A stretch of 64,000 nucleotides of DNA from Mycolicibacterium gilvum (GTDB lineage: Bacteria > Actinomycetota > Actinomycetes > Mycobacteriales > Mycobacteriaceae), in NCBI RefSeq assembly GCF_900454025.1, contig NZ_UGQM01000001.1, forward strand, positions 372,001 to 436,000. Direction: 5' to 3'. Below, one piece after another: positions 17,233 through 26,903 of the stretch. A program made the translations under genes and the position numbers. Position 1 is the stretch's first letter. Every line of letters begins with the position of its first letter. Under the pieces are notes generated by a model. That model was not told the origin of the DNA. It saw only the letters and a list, made by a program, of their open reading frames with translations, and ran no database searches.

Positions 17233-18042
17233 GTGATCGAGATTCCCCTGAGCGAGATGCGCTCCTGGTTCGGTTTCGGCGTCGCGGGCAACTTTGCGGG
17301 CCATCTCGAACAGGCAGGTGAAGCCGTCGATTTCGTCAACGTGGCCAGTGAGGGCACCGCACCGAAGGGCATCTTCCCGTGGTACGCGCCCGGCTCGGAC
17401 ACGTTTCTCGGCGAGTTTCCGCTGTCCAACGACGCAATCGTGCTCCCGGCCGAGAGTCCGGAGTTCTCCGGACCGCTGAATCTGCAGATCGAGCCCGAGG
17501 TCGGGCTGGTCTGCCGCGTGGTGTGGGACGGCGACACGGTCGTGACGCTGCAGCCGTTCGCGCTGGGTGCGTTCAACGACTGCTCGATCCGCAGGCCCGG
17601 CGCGCCGAAGATCAGCCACAAGAAGAACTGGGGCCCGTCGTCGAAAGGCGTGTCCCCGGAGTTCTTCGACATCTCCGACCTCACGCCGGACGGTCCGACC
17701 GCCTCGCTGCGGCTGGTCTGTTTCCTCGACAGCGACGGCGAGGAGCGCGAGTACGGCGTCGACAGCCCCCTGATCGGCTATTCGTACTACGGCGAGGTGC
17801 TGCTCGACTGGATCGTCGAACGGCTCGCCAACCAGAAGGGCTCACCGGACACCCCACTGGAGGACGTCGGTGCCCTGATGGTCGCCTGCGGACACCCCGA
17901 GAACGTGCTGATCGGCATCGGGGCCACGCGCTACACGCCGTTGGGGGAGTCGACGTTCCTCAAGAAGGGCGACCAGGCGATCGTGCGGGTGTACGACACC
18001 GCGTCCGATGCCGCGGCGGAGTTGCGCCAGCACGTGCGGTAG
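17233..18042 (+). CDS. DUF5718-like conserved protein
   Basis: 269-residue soluble protein with the N-terminal motif FGFGVAGNFAGHLEQAGE, which I associate with the DUF5718 family, and an FPWYAP motif. It has a mixed alpha/beta composition with a conserved ISHKKNWGP stretch mid-protein. Members are found scattered in bacteria and have no assigned role; some similarity to the fumarylacetoacetate hydrolase-like fold has been suggested by the motif layout, which I cannot verify. GTG 17233 is the start. It is divergent from the MGRHS gene. Confidence 0.7.
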   Translation: MIEIPLSEMRSWFGFGVAGNFAGHLEQAGEAVDFVNVASEGTAPKGIFPWYAPGSDTFLGEFPLSNDAIVLPAESPEFSGPLNLQIEPEVGLVCRVVWDGDTVVTLQPFALGAFNDCSIRRPGAPKISHKKNWGPSSKGVSPEFFDISDLTPDGPTASLRLVCFLDSDGEEREYGVDSPLIGYSYYGEVLLDWIVERLANQKGSPDTPLEDVGALMVACGHPENVLIGIGATRYTPLGESTFLKKGDQAIVRVYDTASDAAAELRQHVR

Positions 18043-18093
18043 TTCCCGAACTGTCGTTCTTACGGTAGCCGTCGCGGTTACCATGTCGCTGAC

Positions 18094-19116
18094 ATGACGA
18101 GCGACGATGTGACAGTGGCGGGCCAGCGGGCCCTGGTGATGGGCGCGAGCGGCAACGTCGGGGCGTGCGTGACCCGTCATCTTGCGGCCGGAGGCGCCGA
18201 TGTGCGGGTCCTGCTGCGCCCGACGAGCTCCACCCGCGGCATCGACGGTGCCGACATCGACCGGCGGCTGGGCGATCCGTTCGATCCCGCGACGGCCGCC
18301 AAGGCGATGGCCGACCGTGACGTGGTCTATTACTGCATCGTCGACACCAGGGCCGAACTGAAGGACCCGGCGCCGCTGTTCGCGACGAACGTCGAAGGTC
18401 TGCGGAAGGTTCTCGACGTGGCGGCCGACGCGAACCTGGACAAGTTCGTGTTCCTGAGCACCATCGGCACGATCGCCGTCGGGGCTGACGGGGAGCAGGT
18501 CGACGAGGACACCCCGTTCAACTGGGCCGAGCGCGCCGGAAGCTACATCGAGTCACGCCGCGCCGCAGAACAATTGGTGCTCTCGTACGCCGCCGAGCGT
18601 GGTGTTCCGGCGGTCGTGGTCAACGTCTCGAATCCCTACGGCCCGCCGGACTGGCAGCCGCGCCAGGGCATGTTCGTGCAGATGGCGGCGCTGGGGAAGA
18701 TGCCGTTCTACGTCCGTGGGGTCGGATCCGAGGTCGTCGGCATCGACGATGCCGCCGACGCGATGCTGCGCGCGTCGGTGCGGGGTCGCGTCGGGGAGCG
18801 CTACATCGCCTCCGAGCGGTTCATGACCCATCGTGAGCTGGTGACGACGGCCGCCGACGCGGTGGGGGCGCGCCGGCCGCGGATCGGCATCCCGATGGCT
18901 GTGGTGTACGGCTTCGCGTACCTGGCTGATGCGATCGGATCGGTTCTGCCCGTGCAGGTTCCGATGAGCCGGCAGAGTGCGTTCCTGCTCGCGCACACGT
19001 CGCCGGCGAGCCACGCCAAGGCGACCCGTGAGCTCGGCTGGACTCCGAAGCCCACCGAAGGGTTCATCGCGCGCGCCGCGGAACATTACGTGCAGCGACA
19101 GCAGGCCGGCGTCTAG
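18094..19116 (+). CDS. NAD(P)-dependent epimerase/dehydratase, extended SDR
   Basis: 340 residues. The Rossmann motif GASGNVGACV is at about residues 18-27, the NAD-binding DRDVVYYC near 75, and LSTIGT near 127. Where the family has catalytic Tyr-x3-Lys, this protein has YIESR (residue about 151-155), so Lys is replaced by Arg. It resembles NAD-dependent sugar-nucleotide or 3-beta-hydroxysteroid dehydrogenase-like proteins. The last four bases overlap the stop of the converging TetR gene. The substrate is unknown. Confidence 0.85.
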   Translation: MTSDDVTVAGQRALVMGASGNVGACVTRHLAAGGADVRVLLRPTSSTRGIDGADIDRRLGDPFDPATAAKAMADRDVVYYCIVDTRAELKDPAPLFATNVEGLRKVLDVAADANLDKFVFLSTIGTIAVGADGEQVDEDTPFNWAERAGSYIESRRAAEQLVLSYAAERGVPAVVVNVSNPYGPPDWQPRQGMFVQMAALGKMPFYVRGVGSEVVGIDDAADAMLRASVRGRVGERYIASERFMTHRELVTTAADAVGARRPRIGIPMAVVYGFAYLADAIGSVLPVQVPMSRQSAFLLAHTSPASHAKATRELGWTPKPTEGFIARAAEHYVQRQQAGV

Positions 19117-19811
19117 CGTGGCCTGAAGACCTGTTGGGGCGCAGGCGGATCGGCGAGGATCGCAGGAAGGACGAACGTTCGGACATACCGGCGCGCGGTC
19201 TCGGGGTCCTCGATCCCGGGGATGACACCGAGCAGCATCGTCAGGGCGGCCGTGATCAGGAACTGGCCGACATCTCCGGCTTCGACGCCGGGGCGAAAGA
19301 TCTCTTCGGACTCACCGCCGTCCGTCGCGGCGATCAGTTGCTCCACCTGTTCGGGAATCCGCGCGGCTCCGGCGACCAGGTGGGCGACGGTGCCCTCGTC
19401 GGTCTGCTCGGATAGCGTCCGCAGCAGCGGGTCGTGGATCAGCTCGGTGGCGACGATGACCAGCCCTTCGGTGAGAAGGTCTGCCAAGCTTGCATTTTCG
19501 GTCAGGCGGGCGCTGATTTCGGTCTGGTGCCTGCGGGTCTTGCGCTCTACCAGAGCCTCGAGTAGGAGGCGACGACTCGGGAAATGCCGGTATATCGCAG
19601 CACGGGAGTATCCGGCTTCGCGGGCGACGAGCTCCATCGTCGACGCCTGGAATCCCCGACGGAGTATCGATCGCTCCGCCGCGTCCATGAGCACCGTCCG
19701 GGCCTGATCCGAGGTGTTGCCGCCGCCGACGGGCCGTCCCCGGCGTCGGGCCGGCGAGGTCGATCGGCCGGATGCCGACGGTGCGAAGGGTTCGGAATCA
19801 GCCTCTGCCAT
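19113..19811 (-). CDS. TetR-family transcriptional regulator
   Basis: 232 residues with an N-terminal TetR DNA-binding domain after a basic, disordered leader (DAAERSILRRGF, then VAREAGYSRAAIYRHFPSR as recognition helix). The C-terminal ligand domain is not recognisable. ATG 19811 is chosen because a longer frame (to 19856) adds only an unlike leader. It is divergent from the secreted hydrolase at 19910 and probably controls it, since the 98-base gap holds an ACAAA/TTTGT inverted repeat. Confidence 0.85.
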   Translation of the reverse strand: MAEADSEPFAPSASGRSTSPARRRGRPVGGGNTSDQARTVLMDAAERSILRRGFQASTMELVAREAGYSRAAIYRHFPSRRLLLEALVERKTRRHQTEISARLTENASLADLLTEGLVIVATELIHDPLLRTLSEQTDEGTVAHLVAGAARIPEQVEQLIAATDGGESEEIFRPGVEAGDVGQFLITAALTMLLGVIPGIEDPETARRYVRTFVLPAILADPPAPQQVFRPR

Positions 19812-19866
19812 CGCGCTCCACAGTATGCCGCCTCTTGTCTTCCGCGCGCGGTGCACCTATAAATAA

Positions 19867-19884
19867 ACAAACCGCGTCATTTGT
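19867..19884. promoter_or_regulatory. Candidate TetR operator
   Basis: Inverted repeat ACAAA-N8-TTTGT in an A/T-rich patch between the divergent TetR gene and the secreted hydrolase. Position and symmetry suit an autoregulatory operator. Not tested. Confidence 0.4.
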
Positions 19885-19909
19885 CTAAATATCGTGCGAG
19901 GAGCAGTCG

Positions 19910-21571
19910 ATGGCACACCGACGGGCACGCCTGCTCCTGTCCGCTTCCGCCGCCGCGGCGATATCGGGCCTGCTGCTCATCGCCGCTCCGGCCGTCTCGG
20001 CCGAGCCGGACGGCGGGGGTACGGAGACCACGGTGCGGTCCAGTGCGAAGCCTGCGGACGGCGACGACCGGGCCGCAGAGGCTGATGACGCGAGTGGACC
20101 CGAGCGTACGGACCGCAAAGCCGGGTCGGACACCGACGAGGCGCCGCGCAAGCCGAGAAAGCCGCAGGGCGACAGGATGATTCTCGACTCACCCGACGCC
20201 GAAGCGGCCGAAGACCCCGAGACGCCGGAAGAAGCTGCGGACACTGAACGTGCCTTGACCGAGACCACGCAGATCGACCCTCTTCCCGAAGCGCCGCCGG
20301 AGACCTCGACCGTGGTCCCGGCGGAGCGCTCTGAGTCCACACCCACCGATCCGGTCCCGGACACGGACATCGACACCACGGCCCCGGGGGCGGCAATCGT
20401 GCCCATCGCGACGGTCGAAGCGACCGAAGCTAATCGAGCCTCCGAGGCCGGCGACCGCAGACCGACGCTGCTGAACGTCGTCGGTTCGCTGGTGCTGAAC
20501 CTGCTCGTCGGTTTCATCCAGGTCATCGACGGGCCACCGGTCCTGCCTCCGAACAGCACGGTGACGGTGCGGACCTCGTCGCTGACCCTGCCGATCGGCG
20601 GCGGCAGGTCCGTCCAGGCGGACTGGTACTTCCCGGAGGAATACTCGTCGGGCCAACTCGACAGTGCCACGCGGTTGGTTTATCTGCAGCACGGTTTCCT
20701 CGCAAGCGGTCCCCTGTACAGCTACACCGCGGCACGGCTCGCCGAGCGCACCGGAGCGATTGTCGTCGCGCCGTCGCTGACGTCGAACTTCTTCGCCGCC
20801 GACGCCGCGTGGGTCGGCGGATCGACCATGCACCGCGCCGTGGCCGACCTGTTCGCCGGCGATCGTCCTGCCCTGACGCAAAGCGCCAGTGCGGCAGCCG
20901 GTTACGTAGTGAGACTGCCTGAGAAGTTCGTCCTTGTCGGGCATTCCGCCGGCGGCTCGCTGGTCACCAGCGCAGCAGGATTCATGGCCGACAACGGCGC
21001 GATCGACGCACTCACCGGGATCGTGATGCTCGACGGTGTGGAGCCCGCGGGGTCGCGCCTGGTCGGGTCGGCGCTGGCGAAGTTGCGCGGCAGCAGCGAT
21101 CGGCCGGTGTATCTGATCTCCTCCGAACGCTACTTCTGGAGTCGGGGCGGAGACATGGCTGACAAGCTTCAACTCGCACGCCCCGGCAGGTTCAACGGCG
21201 TGGGTCTCCAGGGCGGCCTTCATATCGACTACATGGAAGGCGGAAATCCGCTCGTCCAGTTCGGCGAGTACGTCGTCGCGGGCTTCTCGCTGCGGCGCAA
21301 TGTCGATGCGGCCTCTGAGATCACCATCGGCTGGGTTGACGATCTTTTCGCAGGAACCGCGGCCGGTGTCTACGGGTCCCCAGGTGACGTCGTTGCGGTC
21401 GTCACACCGTCGGGAACCGCGACTGCGGTGGTGCTGCCACTCGGTGAACCGGCCCGCCCGGTGTGGCCACCGCTGCTCGACGCGGCCCTGACCGCAGTGT
21501 TCGACTTCGCGGGGCGTCATTTGTTCGTCTACGAACCACTACGGGGATACGACCTGCAGCCGACAGGGTGA
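19910..21571 (+). CDS. Secreted alpha/beta hydrolase with long disordered linker
   Basis: 553 residues: Sec signal peptide (1-31), then about 150 residues of low-complexity acidic/Pro/Thr-rich linker, then a hydrophobic stretch (LLNVVGSLVLNLLVGFI) and an alpha/beta-hydrolase domain from about 230. The oxyanion HGF (YLQHGFLASG) and nucleophile elbow GHSAGGS are visible; catalytic His may be in GGLHIDYM. ATG 19910 has GAGGAG at 19898-19903. It is probably a cell-wall lipase/esterase. It is divergent from the TetR gene, which likely regulates it. Confidence 0.82.
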   Translation: MAHRRARLLLSASAAAAISGLLLIAAPAVSAEPDGGGTETTVRSSAKPADGDDRAAEADDASGPERTDRKAGSDTDEAPRKPRKPQGDRMILDSPDAEAAEDPETPEEAADTERALTETTQIDPLPEAPPETSTVVPAERSESTPTDPVPDTDIDTTAPGAAIVPIATVEATEANRASEAGDRRPTLLNVVGSLVLNLLVGFIQVIDGPPVLPPNSTVTVRTSSLTLPIGGGRSVQADWYFPEEYSSGQLDSATRLVYLQHGFLASGPLYSYTAARLAERTGAIVVAPSLTSNFFAADAAWVGGSTMHRAVADLFAGDRPALTQSASAAAGYVVRLPEKFVLVGHSAGGSLVTSAAGFMADNGAIDALTGIVMLDGVEPAGSRLVGSALAKLRGSSDRPVYLISSERYFWSRGGDMADKLQLARPGRFNGVGLQGGLHIDYMEGGNPLVQFGEYVVAGFSLRRNVDAASEITIGWVDDLFAGTAAGVYGSPGDVVAVVTPSGTATAVVLPLGEPARPVWPPLLDAALTAVFDFAGRHLFVYEPLRGYDLQPTG

Positions 21572-21709
21572 CCGCTCTGGGTTGCCGGCAGTACGGGGCG
21601 GTACGCCCCGGGAGGATGGAATTTCACGCGCTCGCCAACCCGTCGGCCAGGATCGGTCCTGAGCAACGGTGCCGACCAGGTGTGTTCGGCCGTGGCCCGG
21701 TGGACGTGA

Positions 21710-22372
21710 TCAGCAGCGCATCGGCGACGCTGGGCTGACCCCTGGTGCGGTGATCGCGTCGACCGCCCGTGCGAGCCGCGGGTAGAGGATCGCCGGCCCG
21801 AGCCAGCCCGCGACGAACCTGCGCAACTCAGCGCCTTCACGCGCCGGGTCACCCGGATCGACCAGGATCGAGTGGACCGTCCTGATGCTCAATTCGGCGA
21901 GCCGGTCCAGCCCTGCGGTGTCGAATCCGTGCTGCTCCCAATCGATGTCGAAGCGGTGCAGGATGGTGCGCGCGAACGTGAGGGCCGTGTCGGAGGTCAG
22001 CGACACCGCGCGCGCACCGTGGCGACGGGCGGTGACCAGCACTTCGAACTGGGGATCTCCGGCCAGCCGTTCCACGGCGGAGGCCACGCATTCGACCATC
22101 ACCGCGACCGGATCCGTCATGCCGCCGACCTGTTTGGCGAGCCGGTCGAAGAAGCCGTCGGCAGCGCGCATCGCGCACGCGAGCCGGATCGCCTCCGGGT
22201 GGGGGAAGTAGCGGTACACGGTCTGGCGGGTGACACCGAGTGCCCTGGCGACATCGGCGATGCGCAGGACCGAGGCATCCGCGGCGACGAGTTCGTCTGC
22301 GGCATCGAGAATTCGGGCGATCGCCTCCTCGTCGGAGGCGGGCCACTGGCCCGACCAGCCCCGGCTACGCAC
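21710..22372 (-). CDS. TetR-family transcriptional regulator
   Basis: 220 residues with a TetR DNA-binding domain (ILDAADELV, then VARALGVTRQTVYRYFPHPE). GTG 22372 overlaps the stop of the P450 gene by eight bases, so it is translated after and with it. Such a regulator placed downstream of the P450 most likely senses the enzyme's substrate or product; this is inference. Confidence 0.85.
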   Translation of the reverse strand: MRSRGWSGQWPASDEEAIARILDAADELVAADASVLRIADVARALGVTRQTVYRYFPHPEAIRLACAMRAADGFFDRLAKQVGGMTDPVAVMVECVASAVERLAGDPQFEVLVTARRHGARAVSLTSDTALTFARTILHRFDIDWEQHGFDTAGLDRLAELSIRTVHSILVDPGDPAREGAELRRFVAGWLGPAILYPRLARAVDAITAPGVSPASPMRC

Positions 22373-23594
22373 CGAACTCGAGCTCCAGCGCCGTCGGGCC
22401 CGTCATCCCGAGCATCGGCTTCCACGGAGCTTCGCCACTGATTCGCGGATTGGGCAGACGGGCGGCGAGAATCCGAAGTGCTTCGGCGAGTTCGCGTCTG
22501 GCCAGATTGGCGCCCAGGCAGTAGTGCACGCCGCCCCCGAACGTCAGGATCGCCGGCGCCCCTTCCCTGCGCAGATCCAGCCGCTCGGCGTCGTCGTAGA
22601 GGGCCGGGTCGCGGTTGGCGGTGAAGGTGTTGACGAAGACGAAAGTCCCTGCGGGGAATAGGTACCCGGCGAACTCGACGTCGGCGACGACGATTCGAGG
22701 GGTGCCGCACACGACGGGGGAGTGGCGCATCGTCTCCTCCACGGCGCGCATCGCGAGGTCGGGCTGTTCGGCGAGCAGGGCCCACTGGTCCGGTTGTTCC
22801 CCGAGCGCCTGGACGGAGGCGGCCAGCTGATTGCGGGTGGTGTCGGTGCCCGCCATCAGCAGGCTCACCGCGAGCATCTGCAGTTCTGCGCTGCTCAGCC
22901 GGTCGCCGTCGTCCTCTGCCCGGATCAGCTCGGAGATCAGATCGTCGGTCAGGCGCGTGCGGCGGTCTTCGACCATCGCGTCGACGTAGTCGTCGAGGGC
23001 GTTCCATGCGCGCATGACGTGGTCCTGGCGGGCGGCGACGTCGACGCTGAAGCCGAACACCCGCACGACGTCCTCCGCCCACTGGGAGAACAGCCGCCAG
23101 TCCTCGCGCGGCGCTCCGAGGAGCGCGCAGATGATCGGGATCGGGTACGGCCGCGCGATGTCGGCGACGACATCGCATCCACCGGCGTCGACGACCTGAT
23201 CGATCAGCTCGTCGACGACCGCGACGATGGTGTCGTGCAGCCGTTCGGTGGCCCTGGGCGTGAACGCCTTCGATACGAGCTTGCGCAGCCGCTGGTGTTC
23301 TGCCCCCTCCAGGCACAGCAGGCTGGACATCACCTTGTCGAACAGCGGTCCGGACGTGACGCCCTGGGCGGCGAGGTTGATCCCGGGCGGGATCGCGAAC
23401 CGTGGATCGCGCAGCATCGCCCGGGCCAAGTCGTAGGACAGCACCTCCGGGCCCAGCGGTCCGACGGCGACCGGCGCGAGGGACCGCGCCTCCCGCAGAC
23501 TCGGCCACACCTCTGCCGGGGTCGAGGACAGGTCGTAGGTCAACGCGGGCAGGTCGGCGTCGAAGACGTTGCGTGCTGTCGTGGAGGCGGTCAT
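22365..23594 (-). CDS. Cytochrome P450
   Basis: 409-residue soluble P450. Visible: I-helix oxygen-binding LLMAGTDTT, K-helix ExxR (EETMR), and the heme-binding loop FGGGVHYCLG with proximal Cys359. It needs separate ferredoxin and reductase partners, not present here. ATG 23594 is the start; the frame runs open much farther upstream but that portion lies across the divergent LysR gene. CYP family and substrate are not assignable by eye. Confidence 0.93.
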   Translation of the reverse strand: MTASTTARNVFDADLPALTYDLSSTPAEVWPSLREARSLAPVAVGPLGPEVLSYDLARAMLRDPRFAIPPGINLAAQGVTSGPLFDKVMSSLLCLEGAEHQRLRKLVSKAFTPRATERLHDTIVAVVDELIDQVVDAGGCDVVADIARPYPIPIICALLGAPREDWRLFSQWAEDVVRVFGFSVDVAARQDHVMRAWNALDDYVDAMVEDRRTRLTDDLISELIRAEDDGDRLSSAELQMLAVSLLMAGTDTTRNQLAASVQALGEQPDQWALLAEQPDLAMRAVEETMRHSPVVCGTPRIVVADVEFAGYLFPAGTFVFVNTFTANRDPALYDDAERLDLRREGAPAILTFGGGVHYCLGANLARRELAEALRILAARLPNPRISGEAPWKPMLGMTGPTALELEFGA

Positions 23595-23620
23595 CGGGTG
23601 CCTTCGTCTCGGGAGGTTTG

Positions 23621-23697
23621 ACGTATGCATGGAAACGTATGACCACGGCGGCTGCAGTGTGGATGAATCGACGAATTGGTCTGACATCGATGCATCG
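23621..23697. promoter_or_regulatory. Candidate control region between P450 and LysR genes
   Basis: The 180-base divergent gap holds a direct repeat ACGTATG (23621-23627 and 23635-23641) and a perfect 10-base palindrome CGATGCATCG (23688-23697). LysR-type and TetR-type regulators lie on either side of the P450, so these are reasonable binding sites. Confidence 0.35.
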
Positions 23698-23774
23698 GGT
23701 GTATGTCCACACCGCGTCACAGCATGCGGGTGCGAGGATGGTGGCCCGTCCGCAGGCATGTTGTTGGGGGGCAC

Positions 23775-24644
23775 GTGACCGACCACCTCGACACCGCACA
23801 CCTCGCCGCGCTGTCGGCGGTCGTCGAATTCGGCAGCTTCGACGCCGCGGGCGCCCACCTGCACATCACCCCGTCGGCGGTCAGCCAGCGGATCAAAGCG
23901 CTGGAACAGCGAGTCGGGCAGGTACTCGTGCTGCGGGAGAAGCCCTGCGTGGCGACCCCGGCGGGCGCCCCACTGCTGCGACTGGCGGCACAGACCGCGC
24001 TGCTGCAGGCCGAGGCGCTCGCCGAGTTGCGCGGCGGCACCGCGGACCTGCCGAGGATTGCGCTCGCGGTCAACGCGGATTCGATGGCGACGTGGTTCAC
24101 CGAGGTGCTGACGCGGCTGCCGCACGTGCTGTTCGACGTGCGGATCGAGGATCAGGACCATTCGGCCCGGTTGCTGCGCGAGGGCGTGGTGATGGGCGCG
24201 GTGACGACCGAACGCGCACCGGTGGCCGGCTGCCGGGTGCACGCCCTCGGGGTCATGCGCTACGTGCCGGTCGCCTCCCGCGACTACGTGGCGCGCCACT
24301 TCCCGGACGGGTTCACCCGCGAGGCGGCGTCGAAGGCGCCGTCGCTGGCATGGAATCGTGACGATGCACTCCAGGACCACTTGGTGCGCAAGGTGTTTCG
24401 CCGGTCTGTGCAGCGACCCACCCACTACGTGCCGACGGCGACCGGCTTCGGTGCGGCGGTGCACGCCGGGCTGGGCTGGGGGATGTACCCGATCGCGCTG
24501 CTCGACGGGTCGTTCGTGCCGATCACCGAGCAGCACCTCGATGTGCCGCTGTACTGGCAGTGCTGGAAGCTCGACAGCGCTGTGGTCGCGCAGGTGACCG
24601 CGGCGGTCGATGCGGCTGCGGCGGGGCTGCTCCGCGACAGGTGA
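23775..24644 (+). CDS. LysR-type regulator of the ArgP/LysG type
   Basis: 289 residues: winged HTH at about residues 3-60 (HLAALSAVVEFGSF, ITPSAVSQRIKALEQRVGQ) and the periplasmic-binding-like effector domain. The pattern is that of ArgP/LysG (IciA) proteins, which sense lysine or arginine and activate lysE exporters. No lysE lies here. GTG 23775 is preferred over an upstream start at 23703, which adds an unlike tail. It is divergent from the P450 and only 22 bases ahead of cobF, so it may be co-transcribed with the cob genes. Confidence 0.85.
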   Translation: MTDHLDTAHLAALSAVVEFGSFDAAGAHLHITPSAVSQRIKALEQRVGQVLVLREKPCVATPAGAPLLRLAAQTALLQAEALAELRGGTADLPRIALAVNADSMATWFTEVLTRLPHVLFDVRIEDQDHSARLLREGVVMGAVTTERAPVAGCRVHALGVMRYVPVASRDYVARHFPDGFTREAASKAPSLAWNRDDALQDHLVRKVFRRSVQRPTHYVPTATGFGAAVHAGLGWGMYPIALLDGSFVPITEQHLDVPLYWQCWKLDSAVVAQVTAAVDAAAAGLLRDR

Positions 24645-24666
24645 GCGCGCCAGGGACAATCGCTGC

Positions 24667-25431
24667 ATGGCCGCCGCAGTCACGATCCGGATTCTCGGTG
24701 TCGGCATGGGCCCCCAGCACGTCACGCCGGAGGTCGCCGACGCGCTGAACGGTGTCGACTACGTGCTCGCCGCCGACAAGGGCGAGGACGACGCCCTGCT
24801 CGCGCTGCGCCGGGAGATCGTGCGCGCCCACGGGGGCGCCGAGGTCCTCGGACTGCGCGATCCCGCCCGCGACCGGTCCGACGGTCTGAGCACCGGGGCC
24901 TACGAGTCGGCGGTCGCCGACTGGCACGACGCGCGCGCCGCCCAGTACGCGGACGTGCTGCGCCGCCGCGGGGGCACGGCCGCGTTCCTGGTCTGGGGAG
25001 ACCCGTCCCTGTACGACTCGACGATCCGGGTCGTCGAGAAGGTGCGCGACCTGCTCGGCCCGGACACCGACGTCGACTTCGACGTGCTGCCCGGAATCAG
25101 TGCACCGCAACTGCTGGCCGCCCGGCACCGCATCGTGCTGCACGAGGTGGGCCGACCGGTGCACATCACCACCGGACGCCGCCTGCAGGAGGCGGTCGCC
25201 GCGGGCCTCGACAACATCGTCGCGATGCTGAACCCGGCACCGGACCGGCTGGACTTCACCGGACTGGACGACTGGGCCATCTGGTGGGGCGCCAATCTCG
25301 GTGCGGCAGGGGAGCGGCTCGTGGCAGGTCGGGTGGGCGACGTGCTGCCCGCGATCGCCGACGCCCGCGCGGCGGCCCACGCCGACGACGGCTGGGTGAT
25401 GGACGCCTTCCTGATCAGGCGGACACGGTGA
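24667..25431 (+). CDS. cobF: Precorrin-6A synthase (deacetylating), CobF
   Basis: 254 residues, SAM-dependent methyltransferase of aerobic cobalamin synthesis, adding the C1 methyl group with loss of acetate from precorrin-5. The tetrapyrrole methylase fold shows ILGVGMGPQHVT at the N-terminus and LVWGDPSLYD and LPGISAPQLL further in. ATG 24667. Its stop overlaps the cobQ GTG by four bases. Part of cobF-cobQ-cobK. Confidence 0.93.
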   Translation: MAAAVTIRILGVGMGPQHVTPEVADALNGVDYVLAADKGEDDALLALRREIVRAHGGAEVLGLRDPARDRSDGLSTGAYESAVADWHDARAAQYADVLRRRGGTAAFLVWGDPSLYDSTIRVVEKVRDLLGPDTDVDFDVLPGISAPQLLAARHRIVLHEVGRPVHITTGRRLQEAVAAGLDNIVAMLNPAPDRLDFTGLDDWAIWWGANLGAAGERLVAGRVGDVLPAIADARAAAHADDGWVMDAFLIRRTR

Positions 25432-26903
25432 CCGGTCTTCTCGTCGCGGGCACCACCAGCGACGCCGGCAAGACCGCGGTCACCACCGGACTGTGCCGGG
25501 CGCTGGCCCGCCGCGGCGTCAAAGTCGCGCCGTACAAGGCGCAGAACATGTCCAACAACTCGATGGTCTGCACGGCCGTCGACGGCGCCGGCGCGGAAAT
25601 CGGTCGCGCGCAATGGGTTCAGGCTCTTGCCGCGCGCGCCACTCCGGAGCCTGCGATGAACCCGGTGTTGCTCAAACCGGGTAGTGACCGCCGCAGCCAC
25701 GTGGTGCTGATGGGACGCCCCTGGGGTCAGGTGTCCTCCTCGGACTGGCTGGAGGGGCGCCGGGCGCTGGCAACGGCGGCGCACGCCGCGTTCGACGATC
25801 TGGCGGGCCGCTACGACGTCGTCGTGGCCGAGGGTGCCGGCAGCCCCACCGAGATCAACCTGCGCGCAGGCGATTACGTGAACCTCGGGCTGGCGCGTCA
25901 CGCCGGCCTGCCGACCGTCGTGGTCGGAGACATCGACCGCGGAGGGGTGTTCGCAGCGTTCTTCGGCACCGTCGCGCTGCTCTCGCCGCCGGATCAGGCA
26001 CTGATCGCGGGGTTCGTGGTCAACAAGTTCCGTGGCGATGTCGCGCTGCTGGAGCCGGGGCTGCGCGATCTGGAACGTCTCACGGGTCGCCGGGTGTACG
26101 GCACCGTGCCCTGGCACCCCGACCTCTGGCTGGATTCCGAGGACGCCTTGGATCTGCAGGGCCGACGGTCGGCACAGTCCGGTGCCCGCCGGGTCGCGGT
26201 CATCCGGCTGCCGCGGATCAGCAATTTCACCGATGTCGACGCGCTCGGTCTGGAGCCCGAGCTCGACGTCGTCTTCGCCTCGCACCCAGGCGGTCTCGCC
26301 GACGCCGATCTGGTGGTGCTGCCGGGCACCCGTGCGACGATCGCCGATCTGGCCTGGATGCGGTCACGCGGTCTCGACTCCGCGGTGCTCCGGCACGCTG
26401 CTGCGGGCAAACCGGTGCTCGGGATCTGCGGTGGCTTCCAGATGCTGGGGACGGTGATCCGCGATCCGCACGGGGTCGAGGGAGCCACCACCGAGGTCGA
26501 CGGCCTCGGCCTGCTGGACGTCGAAACGACATTCGGGCCCGACAAGGCACTGCGGCTGCCGAGTGGTCAGTGGCTCGGTGCGCCCGCGACGGGCTACGAG
26601 ATCCACCACGGGCGGATCACCCGCGGCGACGGCGTCGACGAGTTCCTCGCCGGCGCGCGCCGCGGTCAGGTGTTCGGGACGATGTGGCACGGCGCCCTCG
26701 AAGGTGACGAACTGCGGTCCCGATTCCTCGGTGAGGCACTGAATCTCGCGCACTCGGGGGTGTCGTTCGCCGACGCGCGGGAAGCCCGTCTGGATCTTCT
26801 CGGAGATCTGGCCGAACGCCACCTCGACGTCGACGCGCTTCTGGAACTGGCCAGAACCGGTCCTGCTCCGGGGCTTCCGTTCCTGCCCCCGGGAGCGCCC
26901 TGA
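25428..26903 (+). CDS. cobQ: Cobyric acid synthase
   Basis: 491 residues. It amidates the b, d, e and g side chains of adenosylcobyrinic a,c-diamide using glutamine and ATP. The N-terminal P-loop-like nucleotide site ([20 protein letters not shown]) is followed by KAQNMSNNS, and the C-terminal class-I-type amidotransferase domain has nucleophile Cys334 in [10 protein letters not shown] and a His in [13 protein letters not shown] 25428 overlaps cobF. Confidence 0.94.
   Translation: MTGLLVAGTTSDAGKTAVTTGLCRALARRGVKVAPYKAQNMSNNSMVCTAVDGAGAEIGRAQWVQALAARATPEPAMNPVLLKPGSDRRSHVVLMGRPWGQVSSSDWLEGRRALATAAHAAFDDLAGRYDVVVAEGAGSPTEINLRAGDYVNLGLARHAGLPTVVVGDIDRGGVFAAFFGTVALLSPPDQALIAGFVVNKFRGDVALLEPGLRDLERLTGRRVYGTVPWHPDLWLDSEDALDLQGRRSAQSGARRVAVIRLPRISNFTDVDALGLEPELDVVFASHPGGLADADLVVLPGTRATIADLAWMRSRGLDSAVLRHAAAGKPVLGICGGFQMLGTVIRDPHGVEGATTEVDGLGLLDVETTFGPDKALRLPSGQWLGAPATGYEIHHGRITRGDGVDEFLAGARRGQVFGTMWHGALEGDELRSRFLGEALNLAHSGVSFADAREARLDLLGDLAERHLDVDALLELARTGPAPGLPFLPPGAP

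Noticed and set aside
22117..23799. 560-residue minus-strand frame overlapping the P450 and TetR genes
   Set aside because: Arg-rich shifted reading of the P450 gene.
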